The position numbers and the translations under genes were made by a program. The notes under the pieces are model-generated. The model had not been told where the DNA came from. It worked only from the letters and a program-made list of their open reading frames with translations, and ran no database searches. From NCBI RefSeq assembly GCF_014192915.1, contig NZ_JACHYN010000008.1, positions 72,891-136,890 on the forward strand: 64,000 nucleotides of DNA, given 5' to 3'. This DNA comes from Azospirillum sp. OGB3. Its GTDB lineage: Bacteria; Pseudomonadota; Alphaproteobacteria; Azospirillales; Azospirillaceae. Below, in pieces: positions 24,101 to 32,321 of the stretch. How positions within the stretch are numbered: position 1 is the stretch's first letter; every line of letters starts with the position of its first letter.

Positions 24101-25528
24101 TCACGCCAGCGCCGCGGCCCGGCGCAGGTCGGCCACGAACTCCGCCTGCGCCCGCCGCCGATCCTCGTCTCCCGGAAGCCTCAGCAGGTAGGAAGGGTGG
24201 ACGGTGACGAAGCCGTTCCACCCGTCGAAGGCCATCGGTCCGCGCTCGCGCAGCACCGAAACGGGCCGGCCGCTCAGCGCCAAAGCCGCGGTGGCTCCCA
24301 GCGCGACGACGAGGCGGGGGCGGACGAAGCCCAGCTCCGTCATCAGCCACCAGCGGTAATGCTTGACCTCGCCGGCGGTGGGGGACTGGTGGATGCGCCG
24401 CTTGCCGCGCTGGACGAATTTGAAATGCTTGACGGCGTTGGTCAGGTAGAGGCTTTCGCGGTCGATGCCGGCCTCCTCCAGCGCGGCGGTCAGCAACTGG
24501 CCGGCGGGGCCGACGAAGGGGCGGCCGTCACGGTCCTCCTGGTCGCCCGGCTGCTCGCCGACGATGGCGATGGCTGCACCCTCCGGCCCCTCGCCCAGCA
24601 CCGCCTGCGTCGCGCCTGGCACAAGCGGCTCGGAGCGCTGGATCAGGCGGTTCAAGTCGGCGAGGCTTTCCGGGGCCTGTCGGGCCATCGCCGCCACGGC
24701 CTTTTCGGGCATGCGGCGGCGTGGGATGGCGGCCTCCGCCTCCAGCATCGCCTGGACACGGGCGGGGGCGGAGCGGACCATGGCCGGGATAGCCGCCGTC
24801 TCCGGCATGTTGGCCCAGTATTTCCGCGGCATCTCCGCCCGCATGGCCGTCGGGTTGACCCGCGCCGGGTTGAAGGTGCTCTCGTAATAGCGCAGCCAGC
24901 CCTCGGCGAAGCGGTCATCAGCAACGCGGTCATGGGCCAGCGCATCCGGACGCTCGGCGGGCGGGCCGGTCATCAGGCGCCGGCGGTCCCAGTGCAGCGA
25001 GCCCTTCGGTGTCAGGATCGTCCACACCATGCTTTCGAAGCGCTCGACGAAGAAGGGGGCGACGGCCTCGACGATGTGGTGGTCGGGCTCGAACCACGCG
25101 ACGTAGCGTTCCCCGCCTTCGGGACCGGGCGCAGTGGGGGGGAGGGCGCGGAAGCGCAGGAAGGCGTGCATCTTGTGGATGTCCCGCCGCACCGCCTTGT
25201 CGAGCCGCTCCAACCGGTGCACCAGCGGGTCGGCGTGCTGGTCGAGCAGCGCCCGCTCCCCGTTCAGCACCCGCCAGACCAGCCGGTGGAGCAGGGCGTA
25301 GCGTTCCGGGTCGCCGTGGCAGACAACGGTTTCGATCAACGGGCCGACCGCCTGGGGCAAGAAGACCGGCGCATCCGCGTCGGATGCGAGTGCATCGTCG
25401 CCAAACAGCGACGGCGCGCCGACGCTCCACAGCACTTCCTCGGGCGCTGTCCGGGCGGCGGTGAGGCGGCGCACCGCCCGGCGGAAGCCGTCGAGGTCCG
25501 CGCCCTCCTGCAAGGTGATCGTGTGCAT
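24101..25528 (-). CDS. DUF4130 domain fused to UdgX-type uracil-DNA binding protein
   Basis: 475 residues from the ATG at 25528. The N-terminal half (about 1-250) is the DUF4130 region (DKAVRRDIHKMHAFLRFR, RYVAWFEPDHHIVE, GSLHWDRR). The C-terminal half (about 290-475) is a uracil-DNA glycosylase fold with GEQPGDQEDRDGRPFVGPAG, LTNAVKHFKF and the loop GKRRIHQSP. The KRRIH loop is the UdgX mark, whose histidine forms a covalent bond with the uracil site and traps it. Downstream HPSYLLRLP is the usual UDG end. It begins two bases after the radical-SAM gene, its constant partner. Confidence 0.92.
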   Translation of the reverse strand: MHTITLQEGADLDGFRRAVRRLTAARTAPEEVLWSVGAPSLFGDDALASDADAPVFLPQAVGPLIETVVCHGDPERYALLHRLVWRVLNGERALLDQHADPLVHRLERLDKAVRRDIHKMHAFLRFRALPPTAPGPEGGERYVAWFEPDHHIVEAVAPFFVERFESMVWTILTPKGSLHWDRRRLMTGPPAERPDALAHDRVADDRFAEGWLRYYESTFNPARVNPTAMRAEMPRKYWANMPETAAIPAMVRSAPARVQAMLEAEAAIPRRRMPEKAVAAMARQAPESLADLNRLIQRSEPLVPGATQAVLGEGPEGAAIAIVGEQPGDQEDRDGRPFVGPAGQLLTAALEEAGIDRESLYLTNAVKHFKFVQRGKRRIHQSPTAGEVKHYRWWLMTELGFVRPRLVVALGATAALALSGRPVSVLRERGPMAFDGWNGFVTVHPSYLLRLPGDEDRRRAQAEFVADLRRAAALA

Positions 25529-25530
25529 CG

Positions 25531-26745
25531 TCAGAACAGGCTCAACTGTCTGGACGGGGTCACCAACCGCTGGCGCAGGTCCAGCCGGTCGGTCAGTCCA
25601 CCCACGGGGTGGTAGTCGGCGGCGATCAGGAAGGGGCGCGCCCGCCTCAGCCCGCTCGACAGCCGCCCCAGATCCTCCATGCGCAGGCGGGTGTGGCGGC
25701 GCGCCGACAGGATCTTGTCGACGGCGCGCGCCCCCAGCCCCGGCACCCGCAGCAGCATCTCGCGGTCGGCGCGGTTGACGTCGACCGGGAAGCGCTCGCG
25801 GTTCTTCAACGCCCAGGCCAGCTTGGGGTCGATGCCGAGGTCGAGCATCCCGCCCTCGCCGCCGGACGCGATCTCCTCCACGGTGAAGCCGTAGTAGCGC
25901 AGCAGCCAGTCGGCCTGATACAGCCGGTTCTCCCGCTGCAAGGGCGGCGGCTTGACCGGCAGCACCGAACTGGCCTCCGGGATCGGGCTGAAGGCGGAAT
26001 AGTAGACGCGGCGCAGCCCATAGCGTTGGTAGAGCGTGCCGCTGGTCTCCAGCACCAAGCGGTCGGTGGCGTCGTCGGCGCCGACGATGAGCTGGGTGCT
26101 CTGGCCGGCGGGGGAGAAGCGGCGGCGCTCCTCCTTGGCCTCGACGATGCGCTCGTTGACCTGCCCCATCACCGCCTTGATGGTGCCGCCGTTCTTCTCC
26201 GGCGCGAAGGCCTTCAGGCTGTGGTCGGTGGGCAGTTCGAGGTTGATCGACAGGCGGTCCGCCCACAGCCCGGCCTGCTCGATCAGCCAGGGGCTGGCCT
26301 CGGGAATGGTTTTCAGATGGATGTAGCCGGCGAAGCCGTGGTCGCGCCGCAGCGTCCGCGCCACCAGCATCATCTGCTCCATCGTGTGGTCCGGCGAGCG
26401 GATGATGCCGGAGGACAGGAACAGCCCCTCGATGCAGTTGCGCTTGTAGAAGCCGAGAGTCAGGTCCACCACCTCCGCCACCGTGAAGCGGGCGCGGCGG
26501 ACGTTGGAGGAGCGCCGGTTGATGCAGTACACGCAGTCGAACAGGCAGTGGTTGGTCAGCAGAATCTTCAAGAGCGAGACGCAGCGACCGTCCGGCGTGT
26601 AGGCGTGGCAGATGCCGGCGCCGGTCGTCGAGCCCAGCCCTTCCGTGCCGCCGCGCCGCGGCTTGGCGCCGGATGAGGCGCAGGAGGCGTCGTATTTCGC
26701 CGCGTCGGCCAGAATGCCGAGCTTCTCGATCAAGGCGTCGTCCAT
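25531..26745 (-). CDS. Putative DNA modification/repair radical SAM protein
   Basis: 404 residues. The radical-SAM cluster cysteines are C67, C71 and C74 (NHCLFDCVYC). Around it GAGICHAYTPDGRCVSLLKILLTN is typical of the family that pairs with UdgX-DUF4130. FAGYIHLKTIPE and LSINLELPT follow the barrel strands. Near residue 330-345 VNRADREMLLRVPGLGARA is a helix-hairpin-helix that would bind DNA. The reaction is unknown, probably on damaged or modified bases. The operon of two genes is compact and faces away from the serine hydrolase gene at 26893. Confidence 0.9.
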   Translation of the reverse strand: MDDALIEKLGILADAAKYDASCASSGAKPRRGGTEGLGSTTGAGICHAYTPDGRCVSLLKILLTNHCLFDCVYCINRRSSNVRRARFTVAEVVDLTLGFYKRNCIEGLFLSSGIIRSPDHTMEQMMLVARTLRRDHGFAGYIHLKTIPEASPWLIEQAGLWADRLSINLELPTDHSLKAFAPEKNGGTIKAVMGQVNERIVEAKEERRRFSPAGQSTQLIVGADDATDRLVLETSGTLYQRYGLRRVYYSAFSPIPEASSVLPVKPPPLQRENRLYQADWLLRYYGFTVEEIASGGEGGMLDLGIDPKLAWALKNRERFPVDVNRADREMLLRVPGLGARAVDKILSARRHTRLRMEDLGRLSSGLRRARPFLIAADYHPVGGLTDRLDLRQRLVTPSRQLSLF

Positions 26746-26892
26746 CGTCCCATCCCACGGTGCTTGTGTGTTCTTAATATGTTCTCATGGGGTGGGGAGG
26801 CAAGCGGCGCGTGCGGTGCCGGGTGGGACAAAGTCCGATCAGGATCTCTGTGGCAAACTTGGATGGCACCGAAGCGGGACCACATATCCGGG

Positions 26893-27957
26893 ATGACCTC
26901 GATACCGCCTTTTCGGCTCGGCCGACGCACCGTCCTCGCCGCCGCTGTCACCGTCGCGTCCCTCAGCGGCGCTCTGACGCGCCCGCTGCTTGCCGCCCAA
27001 CCGGCGGCCGGGGCCGCGTTCGATCCGGTCCTGCTGGATAGGGCGGTCAAACGGGCGGCGGCGCTGGAGCAGATCCATGCGCTGATCATCGGGCGGAACG
27101 GCGTGGTGGTGTCGGCGGAGGCCTTCCGGGGGCCAGCGGTGAACCGCGCCGTCAACGTCAAGTCGGTGTCCAAGACCATCGCCGCCTCGCTCGCCGGCAT
27201 CGCCATCGACCGCGGTGTCCTGCGCGGCGTCGATGTCACCCTCGCCGAGGCGGCGCCGGGGCTGGTTCCGGCGGGCGTCGATCCGCGGGTGCGCCGGATC
27301 ACCATCGCCGACCTTCTGACCATGCAGGCCGGCCTGGAGCCGACCTCCGGGCCGGGCTACGGCCGCTGGATCAACAGCCACAATTGGGTCTTCGACGCGC
27401 TGCGCCGTCCCTTCGTCACCGAGCCGGGCGCGCGGATGCTCTATTCAACCGGGAGTTATCATCTGCTGGGCGCGGCCCTGTCCAGCGCGTCGGGGCGCAG
27501 CCTGCTGGACTTGGCGCGGGATTGGCTGGGCGAGCCCCTCGGCATCGAGGTGCCGTCCTGGACGCGCGACCCGCAGGGCTTCTACCTCGGCGGCAACAAC
27601 ATGGCGCTGTCGCCGCTCGACCTCTTCCGCTTTGGCGAGTTGTGGAGGCAGGGTGGGCTGTGGAACGGGCAGCGCATCATCAGCGCCGCCTGGGTGGAGG
27701 CGTCGTGGATGCCGCGCACGCGCTCCCCCTTCTCCGGCGACGACTACGGGTACGGCTGGTTCCTTGCCGAGGCGAAGGGTCACCGCATCGCCTACGCGCG
27801 CGGCTATGGCGGGCAGATGCTCTATGTTGTGCCCGGCCTGGGGCTGACCGTCGTCGTGACCTCCGACCCCACCCGCCCGGCGCGATCGGATGGCCATGTT
27901 GGCCTGCTCAACGCCCTGCTGACCGACGACATCATCCCGGCGGCGGAGATGGCCTGA
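26893..27957 (+). CDS. Tat-exported serine hydrolase of the beta-lactamase class C family
   Basis: 354 residues from the ATG at 26893; RLGRRTVLAAAVTVASLSGAL is a twin-arginine signal. The SxxK pair is S91-K94 in KSVSKTIAASLAG, and LYSTGSYHLLGAAL carries the tyrosine of the YxN-type motif with Ser in place of Asn. GYGGQMLYVVPGLGLTVVV at the end replaces KTG. Such proteins (esterase, D-aminopeptidase, PBP-like) cleave esters or peptides outside the membrane; the substrate cannot be read. It is a single gene, convergent with the permease gene 12 bases on. Confidence 0.85.
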   Translation: MTSIPPFRLGRRTVLAAAVTVASLSGALTRPLLAAQPAAGAAFDPVLLDRAVKRAAALEQIHALIIGRNGVVVSAEAFRGPAVNRAVNVKSVSKTIAASLAGIAIDRGVLRGVDVTLAEAAPGLVPAGVDPRVRRITIADLLTMQAGLEPTSGPGYGRWINSHNWVFDALRRPFVTEPGARMLYSTGSYHLLGAALSSASGRSLLDLARDWLGEPLGIEVPSWTRDPQGFYLGGNNMALSPLDLFRFGELWRQGGLWNGQRIISAAWVEASWMPRTRSPFSGDDYGYGWFLAEAKGHRIAYARGYGGQMLYVVPGLGLTVVVTSDPTRPARSDGHVGLLNALLTDDIIPAAEMA

Positions 27958-27969
27958 CCGGCCGGCGGG

Positions 27970-30510
27970 TCAGGCGGACAAGGTGTCGCTGCGCAAACGC
28001 CGCATCACGTTCCGTCGCGGCAGGCACGCCACCAGCACGGCCCCGACCGCGGCCATCGCGGCGACGGTGCCGAGGAAGGCGGCCAGGGGAACAGCGCCTC
28101 CAGGCAGGGGCGCGCCATCGGCAAGGCTGGCGACCACCGCCGTGCCGCCGACCCAGCCGAGCGGCACCGCGACCGCGGCGACGGCGGCGCCCAGGATGGC
28201 GAACTCCAGCACCACAGCCTGAACCATCGAGCGCCGCCCGACGCCGAGGGTGTGCAGGATCGCCATCTCATGGCGCCGCCGCTGCGCGCTGCTGGCAACG
28301 GCGCCGAGAAGCACCACGGCCGCCGCGCCGAGAGCGACGGCCGACAGGCCATCCAGCATCTGCCGCACGGTCCGGACGGTGGAACCGAGCGTGTCCAGCA
28401 CCTCCGCCATGCGGATCGTGGGGGCTTGCGGGGTTGCCTGTGCCACCGCCGCCTCTAGGGCGGGAACTGCTTCGGGTGGGGACCAGACGGCAGCGACGAG
28501 GCTGTGCGGCGGCGGTTCGGGGAAAGGGGAGAGGAGGACCGGGAAGTCCAGGTCGAGCCGCGTCCAGTCGATGCGCCGCAGGTTGGCGATGGTCGCGGTC
28601 ACCGGGCCGCTCGCCAGGGCCAGCGTGAGGCTGTCCCCCACCGCCAGCCCCAGCCGGCGGGCCACCTGCGCGTCCAGCGAGGCGAGCGGCGGGCCGGCGT
28701 ACCCCTCGGGCCACCAGTCCCCCGCCACGATCTGGTCGGTGGAGGCCGGGCGGTCGCGCCAGGACAGGCCGCGGTCGCCGCGCACCGCCCAGCCGACGGA
28801 GCGGGGGGCGTCCGCCTCGGTGATGGCAACGCCGTTGAGGCGGCTGATCCGGGCGTGCAGGAAGGGCGCGGTCTCGACCCGCCCGACGCCGGGCAGGGCG
28901 GACAGGCGTGCGCTCAAGCCGATGCCGTCCGGCGGTGGAATGTTCAGCACGACGACGGAAGGCGTCTGCGCCGGCAGCGTCGCCTCGACATGGCTGGTTG
29001 CCGACCGTCCGACCACGCCGACCGTCACCAGCAGGGTCAGGCCGATGCCCAGCGCGACGGCCATCGGGACCGTCGGCGCGCCGGGCCGCCCGAGGTTGGC
29101 GACGGCCAGCCGGACGACCGCCGTCTGTCCACGCGCCAGCCGGCGGGCCATTCCGGCGAGCCCCCGCCCGAGCAGCGCGAAACCCGCCGCCACCAGCCCG
29201 GCGACGAGAAGAAAGCCGGCGACCGCGAGCGGCATCCCCGTCCAGGCGGCGAGCACGCCGGCGAGCGCCAGCCCCAGAAGCGCGACGGCGCCACGGGTCC
29301 GCCACCCCAACCGCTGGGACAAGCCATCCACCGCCCCCCGCCAGATCGCGGCAGGGCTGGTTCCGGCGGCGCGGGTCAGCGGCGGCACGGCGCAGAGCAG
29401 CGCCGCCAGAAGCCCGACCGCTCCCGCCAGCAGCAAGGCCGCCGGATCGACGGCACCGCCCGTCTCCGGCATCCAGTCGAGCGGCAGCGCGTTCACCGCC
29501 ATGGCGGCCAGGGCGGCGCCGGTCGTCACGCCGATCAGCAGCGCCACGCCGACCACGGCCAGCGTCTGCAGCAGGAAAGCGGTGAAGAGAAGGCGCGGCG
29601 AGCCGCCCAGCGCCTTCAGCGTCGCCAGGACCGGCAACCGCCGAGCGAGGTGCGCCGACAGTGCCCGTCCGATGCCGACACCACCGATCAGCAGGATGGA
29701 CAGCGCCCCGAGAAGGAACAGCGCGCGGGCGAGGTGGACGGTGCGGTCCACGCCTGGAATGCCGTGAGCGGCGTCGACGATCCGCCATCCGGCGTCTGGA
29801 AAACGGCGCTCCAGATCGCGCAGGACGGTATCGGAGCGGGCCGCTTCCGGCAGGACGAGGCGATAATACCAGTAGACAGGCATTCCCGGCTCCGCGAGGC
29901 CGGTCGCGTCCAGCGCCCGGCGGTCGATGACGACGCGCGGGCCGAGGGTGAAGGCGCGGAACGCCCGGTCCGGCTCATGCGCCAGCACGGCGCGGACCGC
30001 GACCTCGGCGGCCCCGAGCCGCAGGCGGTCGCCGAGGGAAAGTCCCAGCGCGGACAGAAGGTCGGGGGACACCGCCGCGCCCCATCGCCCGTCCCGTTGG
30101 GCAAGCGCCTCGGCGAGGGACACGGCGCCGGACACCGCCGCCATGCCGACCAGCGGGTAGCTTTCCTCGACCGCCTTCAACTCGACCAGGGCGCGGGCGC
30201 TGCCGGTTACCGTCGAGGCGACGGGCCGCAGTTCTGCGGTCTCGCCGACCCTGCCCATCGTGTCGAGGACGGCCCGCTGCTCCGGCGTCGCTGGTGCGTG
30301 GAACAGGCGCAGGGAGAGATCACCCCCGACCGCCTCGCGCGCGGTCGCCCGCATCCCGTCCAACATGCCGCCGCTGAGCGAGCCGACGGCGGCCATCATG
30401 GCGGTCCCCAGCGCCACGCCAAGGACGACGATCCAAAGTCCGGCGACGCCGCCCCGCAGGTCCCGCCAAGCCAGCCGCAACGCTATGCGCAGATGAGTCA
30501 TGGCGGACAT
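27970..30510 (-). CDS. Large FtsX-type ABC permease (YbbP-like)
   Basis: 846 residues, the size of YbbP/COG3127 permeases: an N-terminal membrane segment (about 21-43, LWIVVLGVALGTAMMAAVGSL), a periplasmic domain, three segments around 265-390, two more near 415-470, a second periplasmic domain (500-690) and three C-terminal segments. FtsX domains carry the typical LGALSILLIGGVGIG and the last RRHEMAILHTLGVGR block. The family works with a YbbA-like ATPase and sometimes the thioesterase TesA. No ATPase lies next to it here; the next minus-strand gene upstream is a different, hot-dog thioesterase. Substrate unknown. Confidence 0.85.
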   Translation of the reverse strand: MSAMTHLRIALRLAWRDLRGGVAGLWIVVLGVALGTAMMAAVGSLSGGMLDGMRATAREAVGGDLSLRLFHAPATPEQRAVLDTMGRVGETAELRPVASTVTGSARALVELKAVEESYPLVGMAAVSGAVSLAEALAQRDGRWGAAVSPDLLSALGLSLGDRLRLGAAEVAVRAVLAHEPDRAFRAFTLGPRVVIDRRALDATGLAEPGMPVYWYYRLVLPEAARSDTVLRDLERRFPDAGWRIVDAAHGIPGVDRTVHLARALFLLGALSILLIGGVGIGRALSAHLARRLPVLATLKALGGSPRLLFTAFLLQTLAVVGVALLIGVTTGAALAAMAVNALPLDWMPETGGAVDPAALLLAGAVGLLAALLCAVPPLTRAAGTSPAAIWRGAVDGLSQRLGWRTRGAVALLGLALAGVLAAWTGMPLAVAGFLLVAGLVAAGFALLGRGLAGMARRLARGQTAVVRLAVANLGRPGAPTVPMAVALGIGLTLLVTVGVVGRSATSHVEATLPAQTPSVVVLNIPPPDGIGLSARLSALPGVGRVETAPFLHARISRLNGVAITEADAPRSVGWAVRGDRGLSWRDRPASTDQIVAGDWWPEGYAGPPLASLDAQVARRLGLAVGDSLTLALASGPVTATIANLRRIDWTRLDLDFPVLLSPFPEPPPHSLVAAVWSPPEAVPALEAAVAQATPQAPTIRMAEVLDTLGSTVRTVRQMLDGLSAVALGAAAVVLLGAVASSAQRRRHEMAILHTLGVGRRSMVQAVVLEFAILGAAVAAVAVPLGWVGGTAVVASLADGAPLPGGAVPLAAFLGTVAAMAAVGAVLVACLPRRNVMRRLRSDTLSA

Positions 30511-30559
30511 ATCGTGAAGGTCCCGCCGGCCGGCAACCGTTTCGGCCGCATACAGAATC

Positions 30560-30759
30560 CCCTCTCCCGTCTCGGGAGAGGGAAGGGGCCCGCGCGAAGC
30601 GTGGGAAGGGTGAGGGTAAAGCCGAGGATCAGCGCCTTGATCTTCGCGCGACCCTCACCCGCTCTCGGCGGACCGAAGGTCCGCCTGCCGCGTCAGCGCT
30701 GGCTTTCAGCCAGCGCGAGAGCCCGCTGCGCGGGCACCCTCTCCCGGGGCGGGAGAGGG
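30560..30759. repeat. Compound palindromic intergenic element, copy 2 (extended)
   Basis: Same plan as copy 1, with CCCTCTCCCG..CGGGAGAGGG at both ends. Right of ACCCTCACCC it carries two extra hairpins: GGCGGACC-GAA-GGTCCGCC (30667-30685) and GCGCTGGCT-TTC-AGCCAGCGC (30696-30716). The block AAGGGGCCCGCGCGAAGCGT is shared exactly with copy 3 and, inverted, with copy 4. Confidence 0.8.
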
Positions 30760-31254
30760 ATTGGATGCCAGATGCAGCCGCCGCCGGTGGCGGGGCGGCA
30801 GGGGAAGGGCGGACTGGACCGCCGCCAGGGCGCGCAGGCGCTCCGCAAGGGCGGGCGGGAAGGGCGTCACCTTGCGGGTGCCGAGATCAACGTGGATCGA
30901 CAGTTGTTCCATGGTCGCCGCGACCGTGCCGTCGTCGGCCCGCCGGATCTCCAGCAGACTCAGCAACCGCTTGTCGTCGGCGTCGAGCAGCCGCAAGGCC
31001 ACTTGCAGAGGCGTTCCGGCGCGCAGCTCCCGCCGGTAATGCACCGCCACGTCGACGACGAACAGGCCGAGCCCCTCGTCCCGCGTGTAGGTTTCGCCCA
31101 GCCCCCACCGCTCCATCAGGTCGTAGCCGACCTCGTCGAACAGGGCGACGTAGCGGACCATGTTCATGTGGCCGTAGAGGTCGATCCAACTCTCGTCGAC
31201 GGTGTGCACGCCGGACAGCAGAATGTCCGGCGGCAGGGCGTGGTCCTGGGTCAT
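30706..31254 (-). CDS. Hot-dog fold thioesterase (4HBT type) with repeat-encoded C-terminus
   Basis: 182 residues. Hot-dog features: VDESWIDLYGHMNMVRYVALFDEVGYDLM, in which the DxxGHMN block holds the catalytic Asp/His region of 4HBT thioesterases, and VDVAVHYRRELRAGTPLQV. Normal proteins of this kind end around residue 155-160. Here the frame runs on through copy 2 of the palindromic element (SNPSPAPGEGARAAGSRAG) and stops inside its second hairpin, so the original stop was probably lost. It follows the LysR gene by nine bases on the same strand and may hydrolyse acyl-CoAs of the catabolic locus; betainyl-CoA thioesterase is one possibility. Confidence 0.82.
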   Translation of the reverse strand: MTQDHALPPDILLSGVHTVDESWIDLYGHMNMVRYVALFDEVGYDLMERWGLGETYTRDEGLGLFVVDVAVHYRRELRAGTPLQVALRLLDADDKRLLSLLEIRRADDGTVAATMEQLSIHVDLGTRKVTPFPPALAERLRALAAVQSALPLPPRHRRRLHLASNPSPAPGEGARAAGSRAG

Positions 31255-31263
31255 GGAAGTGCC

Positions 31264-32169
31264 TTAGAGGGGGGAGGTCTGGTCCGGCGGGAACACGCCG
31301 CGCAGCCATTGCCGGATGGCCGAGATGACCGGCGTGTTCCAGCGGTGGACCGGGGCGATGAAGTAATAGCCGCCGATGGTCACGTTGCTGTCGACCATCT
31401 CGACCAGCTCGCCGTTGGCCAGCGGCTCGGTCACCAGCAGGTCGCTGACCAGCGCCACCCCGCGCCCCAGCCGGGCCGCCTCGATGGTCAGGTGCGCCTG
31501 CCACAGCCGTGGGCCGCGCAGCCGGGGGATGTCGGCGATGCCGGCCTCCTCCAGCCAGGCTTCCCACATGCCGGTGGACTGCTCGTGGATCAGCGGCAGG
31601 CCGACGAGGTCGGCGGGCGTGCGCACGTCGGGGTAGCGCGCCTTGAACTCCGGGCTGGCGATGGCGAGGATGCGCGGCCGCGCGAACATCTCCGAGCGCA
31701 GCCCGTCGGCGACGGAGCCGCCGTCCTCCAGATACATGATCTCGGCGTCGGCCTCCTCCCGGCTGAAGTCGGGGCGGGTCGAGGTCGGCTGAAGGATCAC
31801 CTCCCGCCCGGTCAGCGCCTCCTCCAACTCCGGCAGGCGGGCGAGCAGGCAGCGCGAGGCCAGCCCGGCGAGGCAGCAGATGTGCACCGCCTCCATCCCG
31901 CCGTTGCGCAGCTCGTTGCTGGCCTCGCCGATCAGGTCGAAGGCGCGGCGGAGCTGGGCGGCGTAGCGGATGCCCTCGCGGGTCAGGGACAGGCCGCGCC
32001 CCGACTTCGCCACCAGCTTCACCCCCACCGCCTGTTCCAGATTTTGGATGTGGCGCGACACCACCGTGTGGGACACCGCCAGCTCGTCGGCGGCGGCCCG
32101 CACCGTACCCTGCCGGGCGAAGATGTCGAAGGCGCGAAGCGCGAGGAGGGGCGGAAGGCGGCGCGCCAT
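31264..32169 (-). CDS. LysR family transcriptional regulator (GcvA-like)
   Basis: 301 residues from the ATG at 32169 (AAAGGT upstream); the frame is open further but a normal LysR begins here. The N-terminal helix-turn-helix is ALRAFDIFARQGTVRAAADEL through VSRHIQNLEQAVGVKLV, and GLSLTREGIRYAAQLRRAFDLI is the linker helix. The effector domain follows. It lies 152 bases after the CoA-transferase gene on the same strand and most likely controls the divergent operon at 33968, whose spacer carries two T-N11-A palindromes. Confidence 0.9.
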   Translation of the reverse strand: MARRLPPLLALRAFDIFARQGTVRAAADELAVSHTVVSRHIQNLEQAVGVKLVAKSGRGLSLTREGIRYAAQLRRAFDLIGEASNELRNGGMEAVHICCLAGLASRCLLARLPELEEALTGREVILQPTSTRPDFSREEADAEIMYLEDGGSVADGLRSEMFARPRILAIASPEFKARYPDVRTPADLVGLPLIHEQSTGMWEAWLEEAGIADIPRLRGPRLWQAHLTIEAARLGRGVALVSDLLVTEPLANGELVEMVDSNVTIGGYYFIAPVHRWNTPVISAIRQWLRGVFPPDQTSPL

Positions 32170-32321
32170 GCGGACCTTTGGGCTGTGGACGGAAGCCGGG
32201 GCGAGGCTGGGAGCGATCCCGGCGGCAGTGATCTCGACAGCAGTATGAAACATTTCCGCCAGCACCGCACGCGCCCCTTCGCCGCCCGCCGCCCGCCGCT
32301 CTCCCCCCGCGCCGCCGGCCA

